DNA of 36,675 bases from Gammaproteobacteria bacterium (lineage in GTDB: Bacteria; Pseudomonadota; Gammaproteobacteria; SURF-13): positions 1 to 36,675 of the forward strand of contig JAURVQ010000047.1 of the NCBI GenBank assembly GCA_030655395.1. The letters run 5' to 3'. The translations under genes were made by a program, and so were the position numbers. Shown piece after piece: positions 1-7,972 of this stretch (within the stretch, counting starts at the first letter, position 1; each line of letters begins with the position of its first letter). The notes under the pieces were generated by a model that saw nothing but the letters and a program-made list of their open reading frames with translations, ran no database searches and was not told the origin of the DNA.

Positions 1-334
1 TGGCCTGCTGAAAGGTTCGCGACCAGAGTTGGGATTTAAAAAATCTAAAATGCGTGATTAGAACAGGGTCCATCGTTGTATAGCCATTTTCGAGATAATG
101 CGCCAACCAACTGTGGGAGTAGTTGACATTGACAAGCTTAACTACCCCTTGCAAATGGCCATCATGATCGGTTTGACCCAGCATAGAGATGATGTATTCG
201 CACGGAACAAGATTTTGAACTCGTAGCAGCAGGTGCTGCAACTCCTCATCCGTATTAACAGTTAGTGCATCGTGCGATAGTTCTAACAACTCAAGCAGTT
301 CCTGTTTGGTAATATCTGAAGGCTTCAGCTTCAT
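1..334 (-). CDS. LuxR-family protein, N-terminal autoinducer-binding-type domain (3' part beyond window edge)
   Basis: Reverse complement of 334..1 is open from ATG (332-334): MKLKPSDITKQELLELLELSHDALTVNTDEELQHLLLRVQNLVPCEYIISMLGQTDHDGHLQGVVKLVNVNYSHSWLAHYLENGYTTMDPVLITHFRFFKSQLWSR..., with the W..xY..x.Y...DPv pattern of LuxR autoinducer-binding domains. Missing from the ORF track because it is open at the window edge. Confidence 0.65.
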   Translation of the reverse strand, partial: MKLKPSDITKQELLELLELSHDALTVNTDEELQHLLLRVQNLVPCEYIISMLGQTDHDGHLQGVVKLVNVNYSHSWLAHYLENGYTTMDPVLITHFRFFKSQLWSRTFQQA

Positions 335-564
335 CTTCTCCGCTCCTTTTTTCTAGCAACCCCTGCATGAAATACAAGGCATATCCACTGCACTTACTTT
401 CATGTTGAATCGCAATCCACTGCTGCATCACTAGTCTCACAAAAACTCTACAAGCCGGCAGGCGAGCGCCTATTATTATGCGCACGATGAAAAATATCTT
501 TGACGCATAGCTGTTGGGCGAGAGGCAGCGCATAGCGCTGCCCAGTCATTAAAGCAACCATGAG

Positions 565-830
565 ACCCGATGCCTTTCGTGGCCATTAGTCCCTCAAACG
601 CTACGGGAAACATCATACGGTTAATCACTCCCAGTCACTGGTGGATAGGCGCACCCAGAATCACATCAACGGCATTGAAGGCTTCTGGAGGTATGCTAAA
701 CATATCCTGTACAACTACCGGGGTGTGTCACAGTATCATTTCCCGATGTATCTTAAAGAAATCGAATACGGTTACAACCACTGAAAAGAGAATACGTTTC
801 GCCAAAATTACCTTGTTTTTTGGTTAGTGA
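565..830 (+). pseudogene. Remnant of IS1595-like (ISXO2-type) transposase, C-terminal part, interrupted by in-frame stops
   Basis: Frame containing 587-826 reads *SLKRYGKHHTVNHSQSLVDRRTQNHINGIEGFWRYAKHILYNYRGVSQYHFPMYLKEIEYGYNH*KENTFRQNYLVFW; the HINGIEGFWxxAK...FPxYLKExEYxYNH(R)KEN motif is typical of IS1595-family transposase C-termini. In-frame stops at TAG 587-589 and TGA 782-784. The ORF-track call 570..827 is a different frame. Confidence 0.7.
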
Positions 831-1105
831 CCATTTTCCCACACATAAGTGGGTACTACATGCGTGTGACAATGTAATACAGTAGGATCGATGCTTGTAT
901 ATTCTGATGCATCGTAATGGTTGCGCCATGTCTGTGGGTAAGCACTGAAAATAAACTGGTAAGGCTGGAGCAAGGAAGTATTTACACGCACACCATAGAG
1001 AAAATGGTTGAAGCCCAATTCTTTGGATATCGTGGCGCAGGAACTGTGAAGGTCTGCTAAAGACTCGGCTTCAACCAGCGATTCATAACGTTCTAGATTG
1101 ATCAT
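824..1105 (-). pseudogene. Truncated LuxR-family autoinducer-binding domain (93 aa, no DNA-binding domain)
   Basis: MINLERYESLVEAESLADLHSSCATISKELGFNHFLYGVRVNTS...FSAYPQTWRNHYDASEYTSIDPTVLHCHTHVVPTYVWENGH; YP..W...Y....Y..iDP motif. Reading ends abruptly at the junction with the transposase remnant. Confidence 0.65.
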
Positions 1106-1399
1106 GGTCTGGCTTCCCGTAAGCGGGTCTCACGAAACACCGGCCCGACGTTCTATGGCCTGCTTCGCATCCGCTCTGCCACAGCTCAACGAGTAATAAC
1201 TGCCTGCACATAACTATAACTCATTGATAAAACAAAATAAACACTTGATGGGTGGGGCTGTCTGTCGACGTCCTGAACAGATCGACTGGAAGGCTCAGTG
1301 AGGCCGCGTCAGAAATGTAGGTCAGATCAAGCCTGTCCTGATGTTATCTAAGGGCGTACGGATCCGACGTACAATGTCAGGCTTGGAGTAAAGCCAACG

Positions 1400-2605
1400 A
1401 TGCACTTACTTGCGCACAGATTGGGCCTGTTGTTTTTCTGCTGCATCGTCGTGGCAGCGGCGCAGGCATCTGTTGAGAAGCTGGCCTATCAGGAACAGGT
1501 CATCACTGTTGACGGTGAGCGCCGGGTCGCATGGGTGCCGCAGGGCTATCGGCTTGAGCTGCTGACCGGCGCGCTGGAGGGTCCGCGCCTGTTGACATTT
1601 TCCGGCAACGGCGATCTGTTCATCGGCTCCAAGTCCGGCAAGGTGTATCGTTTGCCGCCACCTTATACCGTTCCTCAGGTGCTGGTGACGCTGGGCGGCT
1701 ATCCGCACAGTGTGGCGTTCCGGGCAAATGAAATTCTCATTGCCCGCACCGATGGTGTGTATCGTGCGCCCTATCGGCTCGATCAGGAAAAGCTGGCGCC
1801 CGATGTGGTGAAGTTGTTGACCGCCTTGCCCGGCGGTGGCGGGCACAACAGCCGCAGCGTGGGTGTCGGCCCGGACGGGCGGGTGTATGTGAGCCTCGGT
1901 ATCAGCAGCAACTGCAGCGATCAATATCTCGATGAAGCTTATCCATTCAATGATCGCCGTGGCGGAATCATGGTGTTGCGCGAGGGCGGCGGCAAGGCGA
2001 GATGGGAGACCTATGCCTCGGGGCTGCGCAACGCCGTGGGGTTTGCCTGGCATCCGGCCAGCGGTGTGCTGTACGCGAGCAATAACGGCCCCGATCATTT
2101 GGGTTATGAGCAACCACCGGAGTATTTCAGCCGGATCGATGCCGGGTCGTTTCATGGCATGCCCTGGTTCCAGTACGACGGTCAGCGCATGCAGCGCGAT
2201 GGCTGCATCGTGCGCGATCCGCCGCGGCCGATGCAGGATGTCGTGGCGCCGGTGGTGACCTTTCCATCGCGCAATGCGCCGATGGGCGTGACCTTTGTAC
2301 CAAAGGGTGCGCTGGACAAGACGCTGGAGTTCGATGCCATTGTGGCGTTGCACGGTTCCTGGGGTACCCAACCCGATGGCGGCTTTTTCGGTGACGCGGC
2401 CACGCGGCGGCCGCCGAAGATCGTCGCCGTGCGATTTAAGGAGGGCCGGGCGCAGCGGGTGGATGATCTGGTCACCGGTTTTCAGTTGCAGGATGGCGAA
2501 CGCTGGGCGCGGCCCGTAGGTGTGGCCATGGGTCCGGATGGCGCGCTGTATTTCACCAGTGATGGTGGCGTCCATGGGCTGTTTCGTCTAAAAAAGTACC
2601 CGTAG
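1400..2605 (+). CDS. PQQ-dependent sugar (sorbosone/glucose) dehydrogenase-like beta-propeller protein, secreted
   Basis: 401 aa, signal peptide, YRLELLTGALEGPRLLTFSGNGDLFIGSKSGKVYRL...HNSRSVGVGPDGRVYVSLG...GLRNAVGFAWHPASGVLYASNNG motifs of the GDH/sorbosone dehydrogenase family. Confidence 0.8.
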   Translation: MHLLAHRLGLLFFCCIVVAAAQASVEKLAYQEQVITVDGERRVAWVPQGYRLELLTGALEGPRLLTFSGNGDLFIGSKSGKVYRLPPPYTVPQVLVTLGGYPHSVAFRANEILIARTDGVYRAPYRLDQEKLAPDVVKLLTALPGGGGHNSRSVGVGPDGRVYVSLGISSNCSDQYLDEAYPFNDRRGGIMVLREGGGKARWETYASGLRNAVGFAWHPASGVLYASNNGPDHLGYEQPPEYFSRIDAGSFHGMPWFQYDGQRMQRDGCIVRDPPRPMQDVVAPVVTFPSRNAPMGVTFVPKGALDKTLEFDAIVALHGSWGTQPDGGFFGDAATRRPPKIVAVRFKEGRAQRVDDLVTGFQLQDGERWARPVGVAMGPDGALYFTSDGGVHGLFRLKKYP

Positions 2606-2630
2606 CCTCCTTTCACTGCAAAGGGATCCC

Positions 2631-2864
2631 ATGCAACAACTTGAATTTAGACTGATCGGCGAATTTGTCGAGCTGAACCAACTGCTGAAATTGACAGGCG
2701 TTTGCGACAGCGGCGGCGCGGGCAAGATGCTGGTGGCTGGCGGCGGCGTGTCGGTGGATGGCAAGGCGGAGTTGCGCAAAACCTGCAAAATCCGCGCGGG
2801 CCAGGTGGTCAGCGTGGGTGATGTGCGCATCAGCGTGATGGCGGCCGAGTCCCCGCCGGGCTGA
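2631..2864 (+). CDS. S4-domain RNA-binding protein, YbcJ-like
   Basis: 77 aa, EFVELNQLLKLTGVCDSGGAGKMLVAGGGVSVDGKAELRKTCKIRAGQVV; S4-like fold signature. Confidence 0.8.
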   Translation: MQQLEFRLIGEFVELNQLLKLTGVCDSGGAGKMLVAGGGVSVDGKAELRKTCKIRAGQVVSVGDVRISVMAAESPPG

Positions 2865-2885
2865 CAACGGAAAAGCAGGGCGGCG

Positions 2886-3443
2886 TCAGTGAAAATGAGT
2901 CGCCGGGGTTTTCACCGTCGTCAGTTCGACCTCCACGGTGGTGTCCTTGTCGGCGACCCAAATCTGCCCCTCCTGAATCCTGCATTGCAACTGCATGTTG
3001 CGCTGCGCCAGCTTGGCCAAGGCTTGGCTGGTGTCCGCCGGCAGGTTCATGACGGTCAGGTTTTTGGCCCGTTCGAGGGTGCTGCTGTTTTGCTCCCACC
3101 AGATGTCGGCGCTGCGACCGCCATAGGTGTAGATGAATACCTGTCTGGCGCGGCCGCAGGCCTTGCGGATACGCTTTTCGTCGGGCTGGCCGACGTCTAT
3201 CCAGGTTTCGATGTTGCCGGTTAAATCCTTGTGCCAGAGATCGGGCTCATCGTCGGCGCTCAGCCCTTTGCCAAAGACCAGTGCCTCGTGGGCGTGCAGG
3301 GCGAAGGCCAATAATCGCACCATCATGCGCTCGTCGGTTTCCGATGCGTGGCGGGCGAGGGTGAGTGCATGGTCGTGGTAGTAGTGACGGTCCATGTCGG
3401 CGATTTGCAGCTCGGTTTTGAAGATAGTTGCTTTAAGGGCCAT
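2886..3443 (-). CDS. yaeQ: YaeQ family protein
   Basis: 185 aa MALKATIFKTELQIADMDRHYYHDHALTLARHASETDERMMVRLLAFALHA...; characteristic YaeQ sequence. Confidence 0.9.
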   Translation of the reverse strand: MALKATIFKTELQIADMDRHYYHDHALTLARHASETDERMMVRLLAFALHAHEALVFGKGLSADDEPDLWHKDLTGNIETWIDVGQPDEKRIRKACGRARQVFIYTYGGRSADIWWEQNSSTLERAKNLTVMNLPADTSQALAKLAQRNMQLQCRIQEGQIWVADKDTTVEVELTTVKTPATHFH

Positions 3444-3450
3444 CGTGGAT

Positions 3451-3585
3451 TCACTCAGGAGACATAGAGCAAGAATACACTACTGTGGGGGTGCCTCTTG
3501 GGTAACGACCTTGGTTTACTCTGCCCCCGCCTCCTCAGCAGGGGTAGGGCGAGGGGGCGGTAATTCCCGGATGCCCTAAAATTGT
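3451..3585 (+). repeat. Dispersed repeat family A, copy 1 (degenerate)
   Basis: ACTCAGGAGACAT (3453-3465) ... GTGCCTCTTGGGT (3491-3503) then GGTTTACTCTGCCCCCGCCTCC...GGGGGCGG; same layout as copies at 7798, 11490 and 16757(-) but diverged. Confidence 0.6.
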
Positions 3586-3742
3586 TGTGGTTTTTTGCCC
3601 GGGGGGGGCGTAGAGTACGCACGTTGCAGTGCTCTCCTGTAGTCGGTTCGGTAGTTCCTCCAGTTTCCCCGGAAGCCACTCCCGCCACCTTACCTCAGGA
3701 ACGAACTGCAAAAGATCGCAATTCAACTAATGAGGTATTTAC

Positions 3743-3946
3743 GTGATTACAGGAACAGTAAAGTGGTTTAACGACGCCAAGGGTTTTGGTTTCATCACCC
3801 CCGACGACGGCAGCAAGGATGTATTCGTGCATCACTCTGCGATTCAGGGCGGTGGATTCAAGAGCTTGGCCGAAGGTCAGAAGGTGAAGTTTGACGTGGA
3901 GCAGGGCCCGAAGGGTCCGTCGGCGGCAAACGTTCAGCCCGCCTAA
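3743..3946 (+). CDS. Cold shock protein, CspA family
   Basis: 67 aa, GTG start; [31 protein letters not shown] with RNP1/RNP2 motifs. Confidence 0.95.
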   Translation: MITGTVKWFNDAKGFGFITPDDGSKDVFVHHSAIQGGGFKSLAEGQKVKFDVEQGPKGPSAANVQPA

Positions 3947-3978
3947 GATTCAAGCACTGCGCAAGCAGGTTTGTAACG

Positions 3979-4010
3979 AAGGCCCCGCCATCCGGTGGGG
4001 CCTTTTTTTT
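3979..4010 (+). terminator. Rho-independent terminator of csp gene
   Basis: AAGGCCCCGCC-ATCC-GGTGGGGCCT followed by an 8-T run. Confidence 0.9.
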
Positions 4011-4093
4011 CATGGGGTTACACGGGTTTCCTCAGGTCAGTTAGCGTCACTCGATCCTGCCCATCATCGGATAATCAAAGAAGGATCAATGAT

Positions 4094-4111
4094 CTAAAAG
4101 GATCCTTTTAG
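4094..4111. repeat. 18-bp perfect palindrome upstream of ybiT
   Basis: CTAAAAGGATCCTTTTAG, 26 bp upstream of the ATG at 4137. Confidence 0.8.
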
Positions 4112-4136
4112 CAGCTTCTTTTTCTGGAACAGTATC

Positions 4137-5768
4137 ATGATTTCTACCGCCAACATCACCATGCAGTTCGGGGCCAAGCCGCTGTTCGAGAATATCTCGG
4201 TCAAATTCGGCGACGGTAATCGCTATGGCCTGATCGGCGCCAACGGCTGCGGCAAGTCGACGCTGATGAAAATTCTCGGTGGCGATCTGGAGCCGACGTC
4301 GGGCAATGTCTCCGTCGATTCCAAGGAGCGCGTCGGCAAGCTGCGTCAGGATCAGTTCGCTTTCGAAAACTACACGGTGCTGGACACCGTGATCATGGGG
4401 CACGCCGAACTGTGGCGCGTGAAGCAGGAGCGCGACCGCATCTATTCGCTGCCGGAAATGAGCGAGGCAGACGGTATGAAGGTGGCCGAGCTGGAGCACG
4501 AGTTTGCCGAGCTGGACGGTTATACCGCCGAGGCGCGCGCCGGCGAATTGCTGATGGGCGTGGGCATTCCGGTGGAGCAGCACAGCGGCCTGATGAGCGC
4601 GGTGGCGCCGGGCTGGAAGCTGCGCGTGCTGCTGGCGCAGGCCTTGTTCGCCGACCCGGAGATACTGCTGCTGGACGAGCCCACCAACAATCTCGACATC
4701 AACACCATCCGCTGGCTGGAAGACGTGCTCAACGAGCGCGACAGCACGATCATCATCATCTCGCATGACCGCCACTTCCTGAATCGCGTCTGCACGCACA
4801 TGGCGGATCTGGACTACGGCGAGCTGCGCGTCTATCCCGGTAATTACGACGAGTATATGACCGCCTCCACGCTGGTGCGCGAACAACTGTTGTCCGACAA
4901 CGCCAAGAAAAAGAACCAGATCGCCGAGTTGCAGACCTTCGTCAGCCGCTTCTCCGCCAATGCCTCCAAGGCCAAGCAGGCGACCTCGCGCGCGCGGCAG
5001 ATCGAGAAGATCAAGCTGGAAGACGTCAAGCCGTCGAGCCGGGTCAGTCCCTTTCTCCGCTTCGAACAGGAGAAAAAGCTCTACCGGCTGGCGCTGGAAG
5101 CGAAGCGCCTCTGCAAGAGCTTTGGCGAGGTCGCGCTGCTGCGTAATTTGAATCTGATGGTCGAGGCCGGCGAGCACATCGCCGTGATCGGGCCTAACGG
5201 TATCGGCAAGACCACGCTGCTGCGCACCCTGGTCGGTGAGCTGGCGCCGGACAGCGGCACGGTCAAGTGGTCGGAAAATATCAACATCGGTTATTTTGCC
5301 CAGGATCACGCCGCCGATTTTGCCACCGACATGAATCTGTTTGACTGGATGAGCCAATGGAAGAAAGAGCGCGACGATGAGCAGATGATACGCGGCATCC
5401 TGGGGCGGCTGCTGTTTTCGCAGGACGACATCGCCAAGTCGGTCAAGATCATCTCCGGTGGCGAGCAGGGACGCATGCTGTTCGGCAAGCTGATGCTGCA
5501 ACAGCCCAACGTCCTGATCATGGACGAACCCACCAATCACCTGGACATGGAATCCATTGAGGCGCTCAATACGGCGCTGGAAAAGTATCCCGGTACCCTG
5601 ATTTTCGTCAGCCACGACCGTGAATTCGTCTCGTCGCTGGCCACGCGCATCATCGAGCTGACACCGCAGGGCGTCGTCAACTTCAAGGGCAGCTACGACG
5701 ATTACCTGCACAGCCAGGGCGTGGAGCTGGAAGCAGGAAAGACAGGGATGGCGGCACGCGCAAGTTAG
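4137..5768 (+). CDS. ybiT: ABC-F family ATPase, YbiT-type
   Basis: 543 aa with two ABC domains; [53 protein letters not shown]...[32 protein letters not shown]...[16 protein letters not shown]; close to E. coli YbiT as I know it. Confidence 0.9.
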   Translation: MISTANITMQFGAKPLFENISVKFGDGNRYGLIGANGCGKSTLMKILGGDLEPTSGNVSVDSKERVGKLRQDQFAFENYTVLDTVIMGHAELWRVKQERDRIYSLPEMSEADGMKVAELEHEFAELDGYTAEARAGELLMGVGIPVEQHSGLMSAVAPGWKLRVLLAQALFADPEILLLDEPTNNLDINTIRWLEDVLNERDSTIIIISHDRHFLNRVCTHMADLDYGELRVYPGNYDEYMTASTLVREQLLSDNAKKKNQIAELQTFVSRFSANASKAKQATSRARQIEKIKLEDVKPSSRVSPFLRFEQEKKLYRLALEAKRLCKSFGEVALLRNLNLMVEAGEHIAVIGPNGIGKTTLLRTLVGELAPDSGTVKWSENINIGYFAQDHAADFATDMNLFDWMSQWKKERDDEQMIRGILGRLLFSQDDIAKSVKIISGGEQGRMLFGKLMLQQPNVLIMDEPTNHLDMESIEALNTALEKYPGTLIFVSHDREFVSSLATRIIELTPQGVVNFKGSYDDYLHSQGVELEAGKTGMAARAS

Positions 5769-5797
5769 TGATTTTTACATGGTTTGATGATATTTCC

Positions 5798-5855
5798 TCC
5801 CTCTCCCTGCGGGGAGAGCGCAGCGAGGGGGGCGAAGCCGATCGAGGGTGAGGGC
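5798..5855. repeat. GC-rich CCCTCTCCC/GGGAGAG intergenic hairpin
   Basis: CTCTCCC (5801-5807) TGCG GGGAGAG (5812-5818), followed by GAGGGTGAGGG; lies directly before the EamA gene start. Confidence 0.6.
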
Positions 5856-6749
5856 ATGGATGTGCGCCGACGCTACAAAATCGCACTCGCCTTCCTGACC
5901 CTGTACCTGGTGTGGGGTTCCACCTATCTGGCGATACGCGTCGGCGTGCATGATCTGCCGCCCGCGCTGTTTGCCGGTGTGCGCTTCGTGATTTCCGGTC
6001 TGCTGCTGGGCGTCTTTGCCAGGGTGAGCGGACAACAGTTTCCGCGTGCGCTGCGCGAATGGCGTTTGATCGCTGTCATGGGGATACTGCTGCTCGCGGG
6101 CGGCAACGGTCTGGTGGTGGTGGGCGAGCAGTGGGTGCCGTCCAACCAGGCGGCGCTGCTGGTGGCGACCACGGCCTTGTGGCTCGCGGCATTGGGCACG
6201 CTGGGGGCGCAGGGCCAGGCGCTGGGGCGCTACACTGTGGCGGGCCTGGCGGCGGGTTTTTTCGGCGTTGCGCTGCTGCTGTTCCCGAACGGAGAGAAGT
6301 TTTCATTCACCCATCTGGGCGGACAGTTCGTAATCCTGCTCGCCGCGCTGCTCTGGTCACTGGGCTCGATCTACGGCAAGCGTCAGCCGCAGAGCACGCC
6401 GCCGCTCATGTCCGCCGCCATGCAGATGCTGATTGGCGGGCTGTTCCTGTGCGGCGTTGGCGTGCTGGGCGGCGAGATCGGCGCATGGGTCTGGACCGTG
6501 CGCGGCTTGAGCGCACTCGCGTATCTCATCGTGTTCGGCACACTGGGATTTACCGCCTATATCTGGCTGTTGCACAATGTTGCACCGGCGCAGCTGGGTA
6601 CTTACGCTTACGTCAATCCCGCTGTAGCAGTGTTGCTCGGCTGGTGGCTGCTGGACGAAACGCTGACCGATATGCAACTTATGGGCATGGGAGTAATCCT
6701 GATGGCCGTCATTGCAGTGAGCTTGTCGTCAAGCCCGAAAAGAATCTGA
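5856..6749 (+). CDS. EamA/DMT superfamily transporter
   Basis: MDVRRRYKIALAFLTLYLVWGSTYLAIRVGVHDLPPALFAGVRFVISG...; ~10 TM segments. The track start at 5784 would translate through the hairpin, so ATG 5856 is preferred. Confidence 0.85.
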   Translation: MDVRRRYKIALAFLTLYLVWGSTYLAIRVGVHDLPPALFAGVRFVISGLLLGVFARVSGQQFPRALREWRLIAVMGILLLAGGNGLVVVGEQWVPSNQAALLVATTALWLAALGTLGAQGQALGRYTVAGLAAGFFGVALLLFPNGEKFSFTHLGGQFVILLAALLWSLGSIYGKRQPQSTPPLMSAAMQMLIGGLFLCGVGVLGGEIGAWVWTVRGLSALAYLIVFGTLGFTAYIWLLHNVAPAQLGTYAYVNPAVAVLLGWWLLDETLTDMQLMGMGVILMAVIAVSLSSSPKRI

Positions 6750-6793
6750 TGTGATGTCACATATACCTTAAATTATATCCGAAGGAGATATTT

Positions 6794-7069
6794 ATGAAGA
6801 AATCCCTGTTGTCCTGTGCAGTTTTGTTGGCCGTCTGGGTTACCCCCGCCCTGGCCGCGCCGCCGTTTGAGAAGTTGGACGTTAATAGCGACAAAACTAT
6901 CAGCCAAAAAGAAGCTGAAGACTGGCGTCCGTTGGTCAGGGTGTTCGATCAGCTGGACAAGAACTGCGACGGCAAATTGCAAGTGATTGAATACGGCTAC
7001 CTGTTGACCGGGAAAAAGGCGCCAGAGAAGTGTGCGGGTAAAACCCCCTCGGTCGTGAAGATAAAGTAA
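6794..7069 (+). CDS. Small exported EF-hand calcium-binding protein
   Basis: 91 aa with signal peptide; two EF-hand loops DVNSDKTISQKE and DKNCDGKLQVIE; strong RBS GAAGGAGATAT. Confidence 0.85.
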   Translation: MKKSLLSCAVLLAVWVTPALAAPPFEKLDVNSDKTISQKEAEDWRPLVRVFDQLDKNCDGKLQVIEYGYLLTGKKAPEKCAGKTPSVVKIK

Positions 7070-7089
7070 CGGGGTTTAGCGCAGTCCCC

Positions 7090-7797
7090 GTGCGAGCGCG
7101 GATAATCACCGGTTGGCGCTGGCTGTGGCGCGCGGCATTGCTGTTGGGTGCGGCGGTGCTTGTCTATCAGCTATGGGTGTTTGCGCACATCTGGTATTGG
7201 GTGAGCCATAATCCGGCACAAAGCGCCTTTATGGAGCGGCGTCTTGCCGTAGCGCAGGAAAAAATCCCCAACGCAGCGCTTAGACATCAATGGGTGCGCT
7301 ACGAGCGCATTTCTAACCACTTGAAACGCGCCCTGATTGCGGCGGAAGACGCCAAGTTCCTGGAGCACGAAGGCTTCGACTGGGAAGGCATACAAACCGC
7401 CTACGAAAAGAATCTAAAAAAAGGCAGGGTGGTGGCGGGCGGTTCCAGCATCAGTCAGCAGTTGGCAAAAAATCTTTTCCTGTCAGGCGAGCGCAGCCTG
7501 GTGCGCAAGGCGGAAGAGACGCTTATTACATTGATGCTGGAGGCGACCATGAGCAAGCGCCGCATCTTTGAGATTTATCTGAACGTGATTGAATGGGGCG
7601 ACGGCGTGTTCGGTGCCGAGGCTGCGGCGCGACATTACTTCTCCACCTCGGCGGCGGCACTCAGCGCGGAACAGGCGGCATGGCTTGCCGCCATCGTGAC
7701 CAATCCACGCTACTACGATACACACCGCGCCGCGCGCGGAGCACAGCGCAAGGCGGACATTCTGCTCACACGCATGAACGCGGCGCAGGTGCCGTAA
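7090..7797 (+). CDS. mtgA: Monofunctional biosynthetic peptidoglycan transglycosylase
   Basis: GTG start; AEDAKFLEHEGFDWEGIQTAYEKN...GGSSISQQLAKNLFLSGERSLVRKAEETLITLMLE GT51 motifs. Confidence 0.93.
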   Translation: MRARIITGWRWLWRAALLLGAAVLVYQLWVFAHIWYWVSHNPAQSAFMERRLAVAQEKIPNAALRHQWVRYERISNHLKRALIAAEDAKFLEHEGFDWEGIQTAYEKNLKKGRVVAGGSSISQQLAKNLFLSGERSLVRKAEETLITLMLEATMSKRRIFEIYLNVIEWGDGVFGAEAAARHYFSTSAAALSAEQAAWLAAIVTNPRYYDTHRAARGAQRKADILLTRMNAAQVP

Positions 7798-7936
7798 CTA
7801 CTCAGGAGTCACAAAGTTTACGGTTACACTACTTTTAGGGTGCCTCCTGAGTAGAATCCCGTTTACCCTACCCCCACCCTGTCCCGCCCCCTAAACAAGG
7901 GGCGGGGACGCATCGGAAAGTGTAGTCTTGCGTATT
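7798..7936 (+). repeat. Dispersed repeat family A, copy 2
   Basis: CTACTCAGGAGTCAC (7798-7812) / GTGCCTCCTGAGTAG (7840-7854), then TTTACCCTACCCCCACCCTGTCCCGCCCCCTAAACAAGGGGCGGGGACG...GGAAAGTGTAGTCTT. Begins at the base after the mtgA stop. Confidence 0.85.
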
Positions 7937-7972
7937 GGATTAACAGTAAACACTGCACGAGAAATTACATAC

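Noticed and set aside
1255-1285. Possible lux box (CTGT-N11-ACAG at CTGTCGACGTCCTGAACAG)
   Set aside because: Spacing and internal bases do not fit a lux-box consensus well enough; short inverted repeats like this are expected by chance.
1406-2575. 389-aa minus-strand ORF opposite the sorbosone-dehydrogenase-like gene
   Set aside because: His/Arg/Gln-rich translation with no recognisable domain; a shadow ORF from high-GC codon usage of the real plus-strand gene.
4086-5711. 541-aa minus-strand ORF opposite ybiT
   Set aside because: Antisense to a clearly conserved ABC-F gene; low-complexity shadow translation.
6749-6762. CRP-like site ATGTGATGTCACAT
   Set aside because: Half-sites TGTGA/TCACA are separated by 2 bp, not the 6 bp of the CRP consensus; kept only as an unexplained palindrome.
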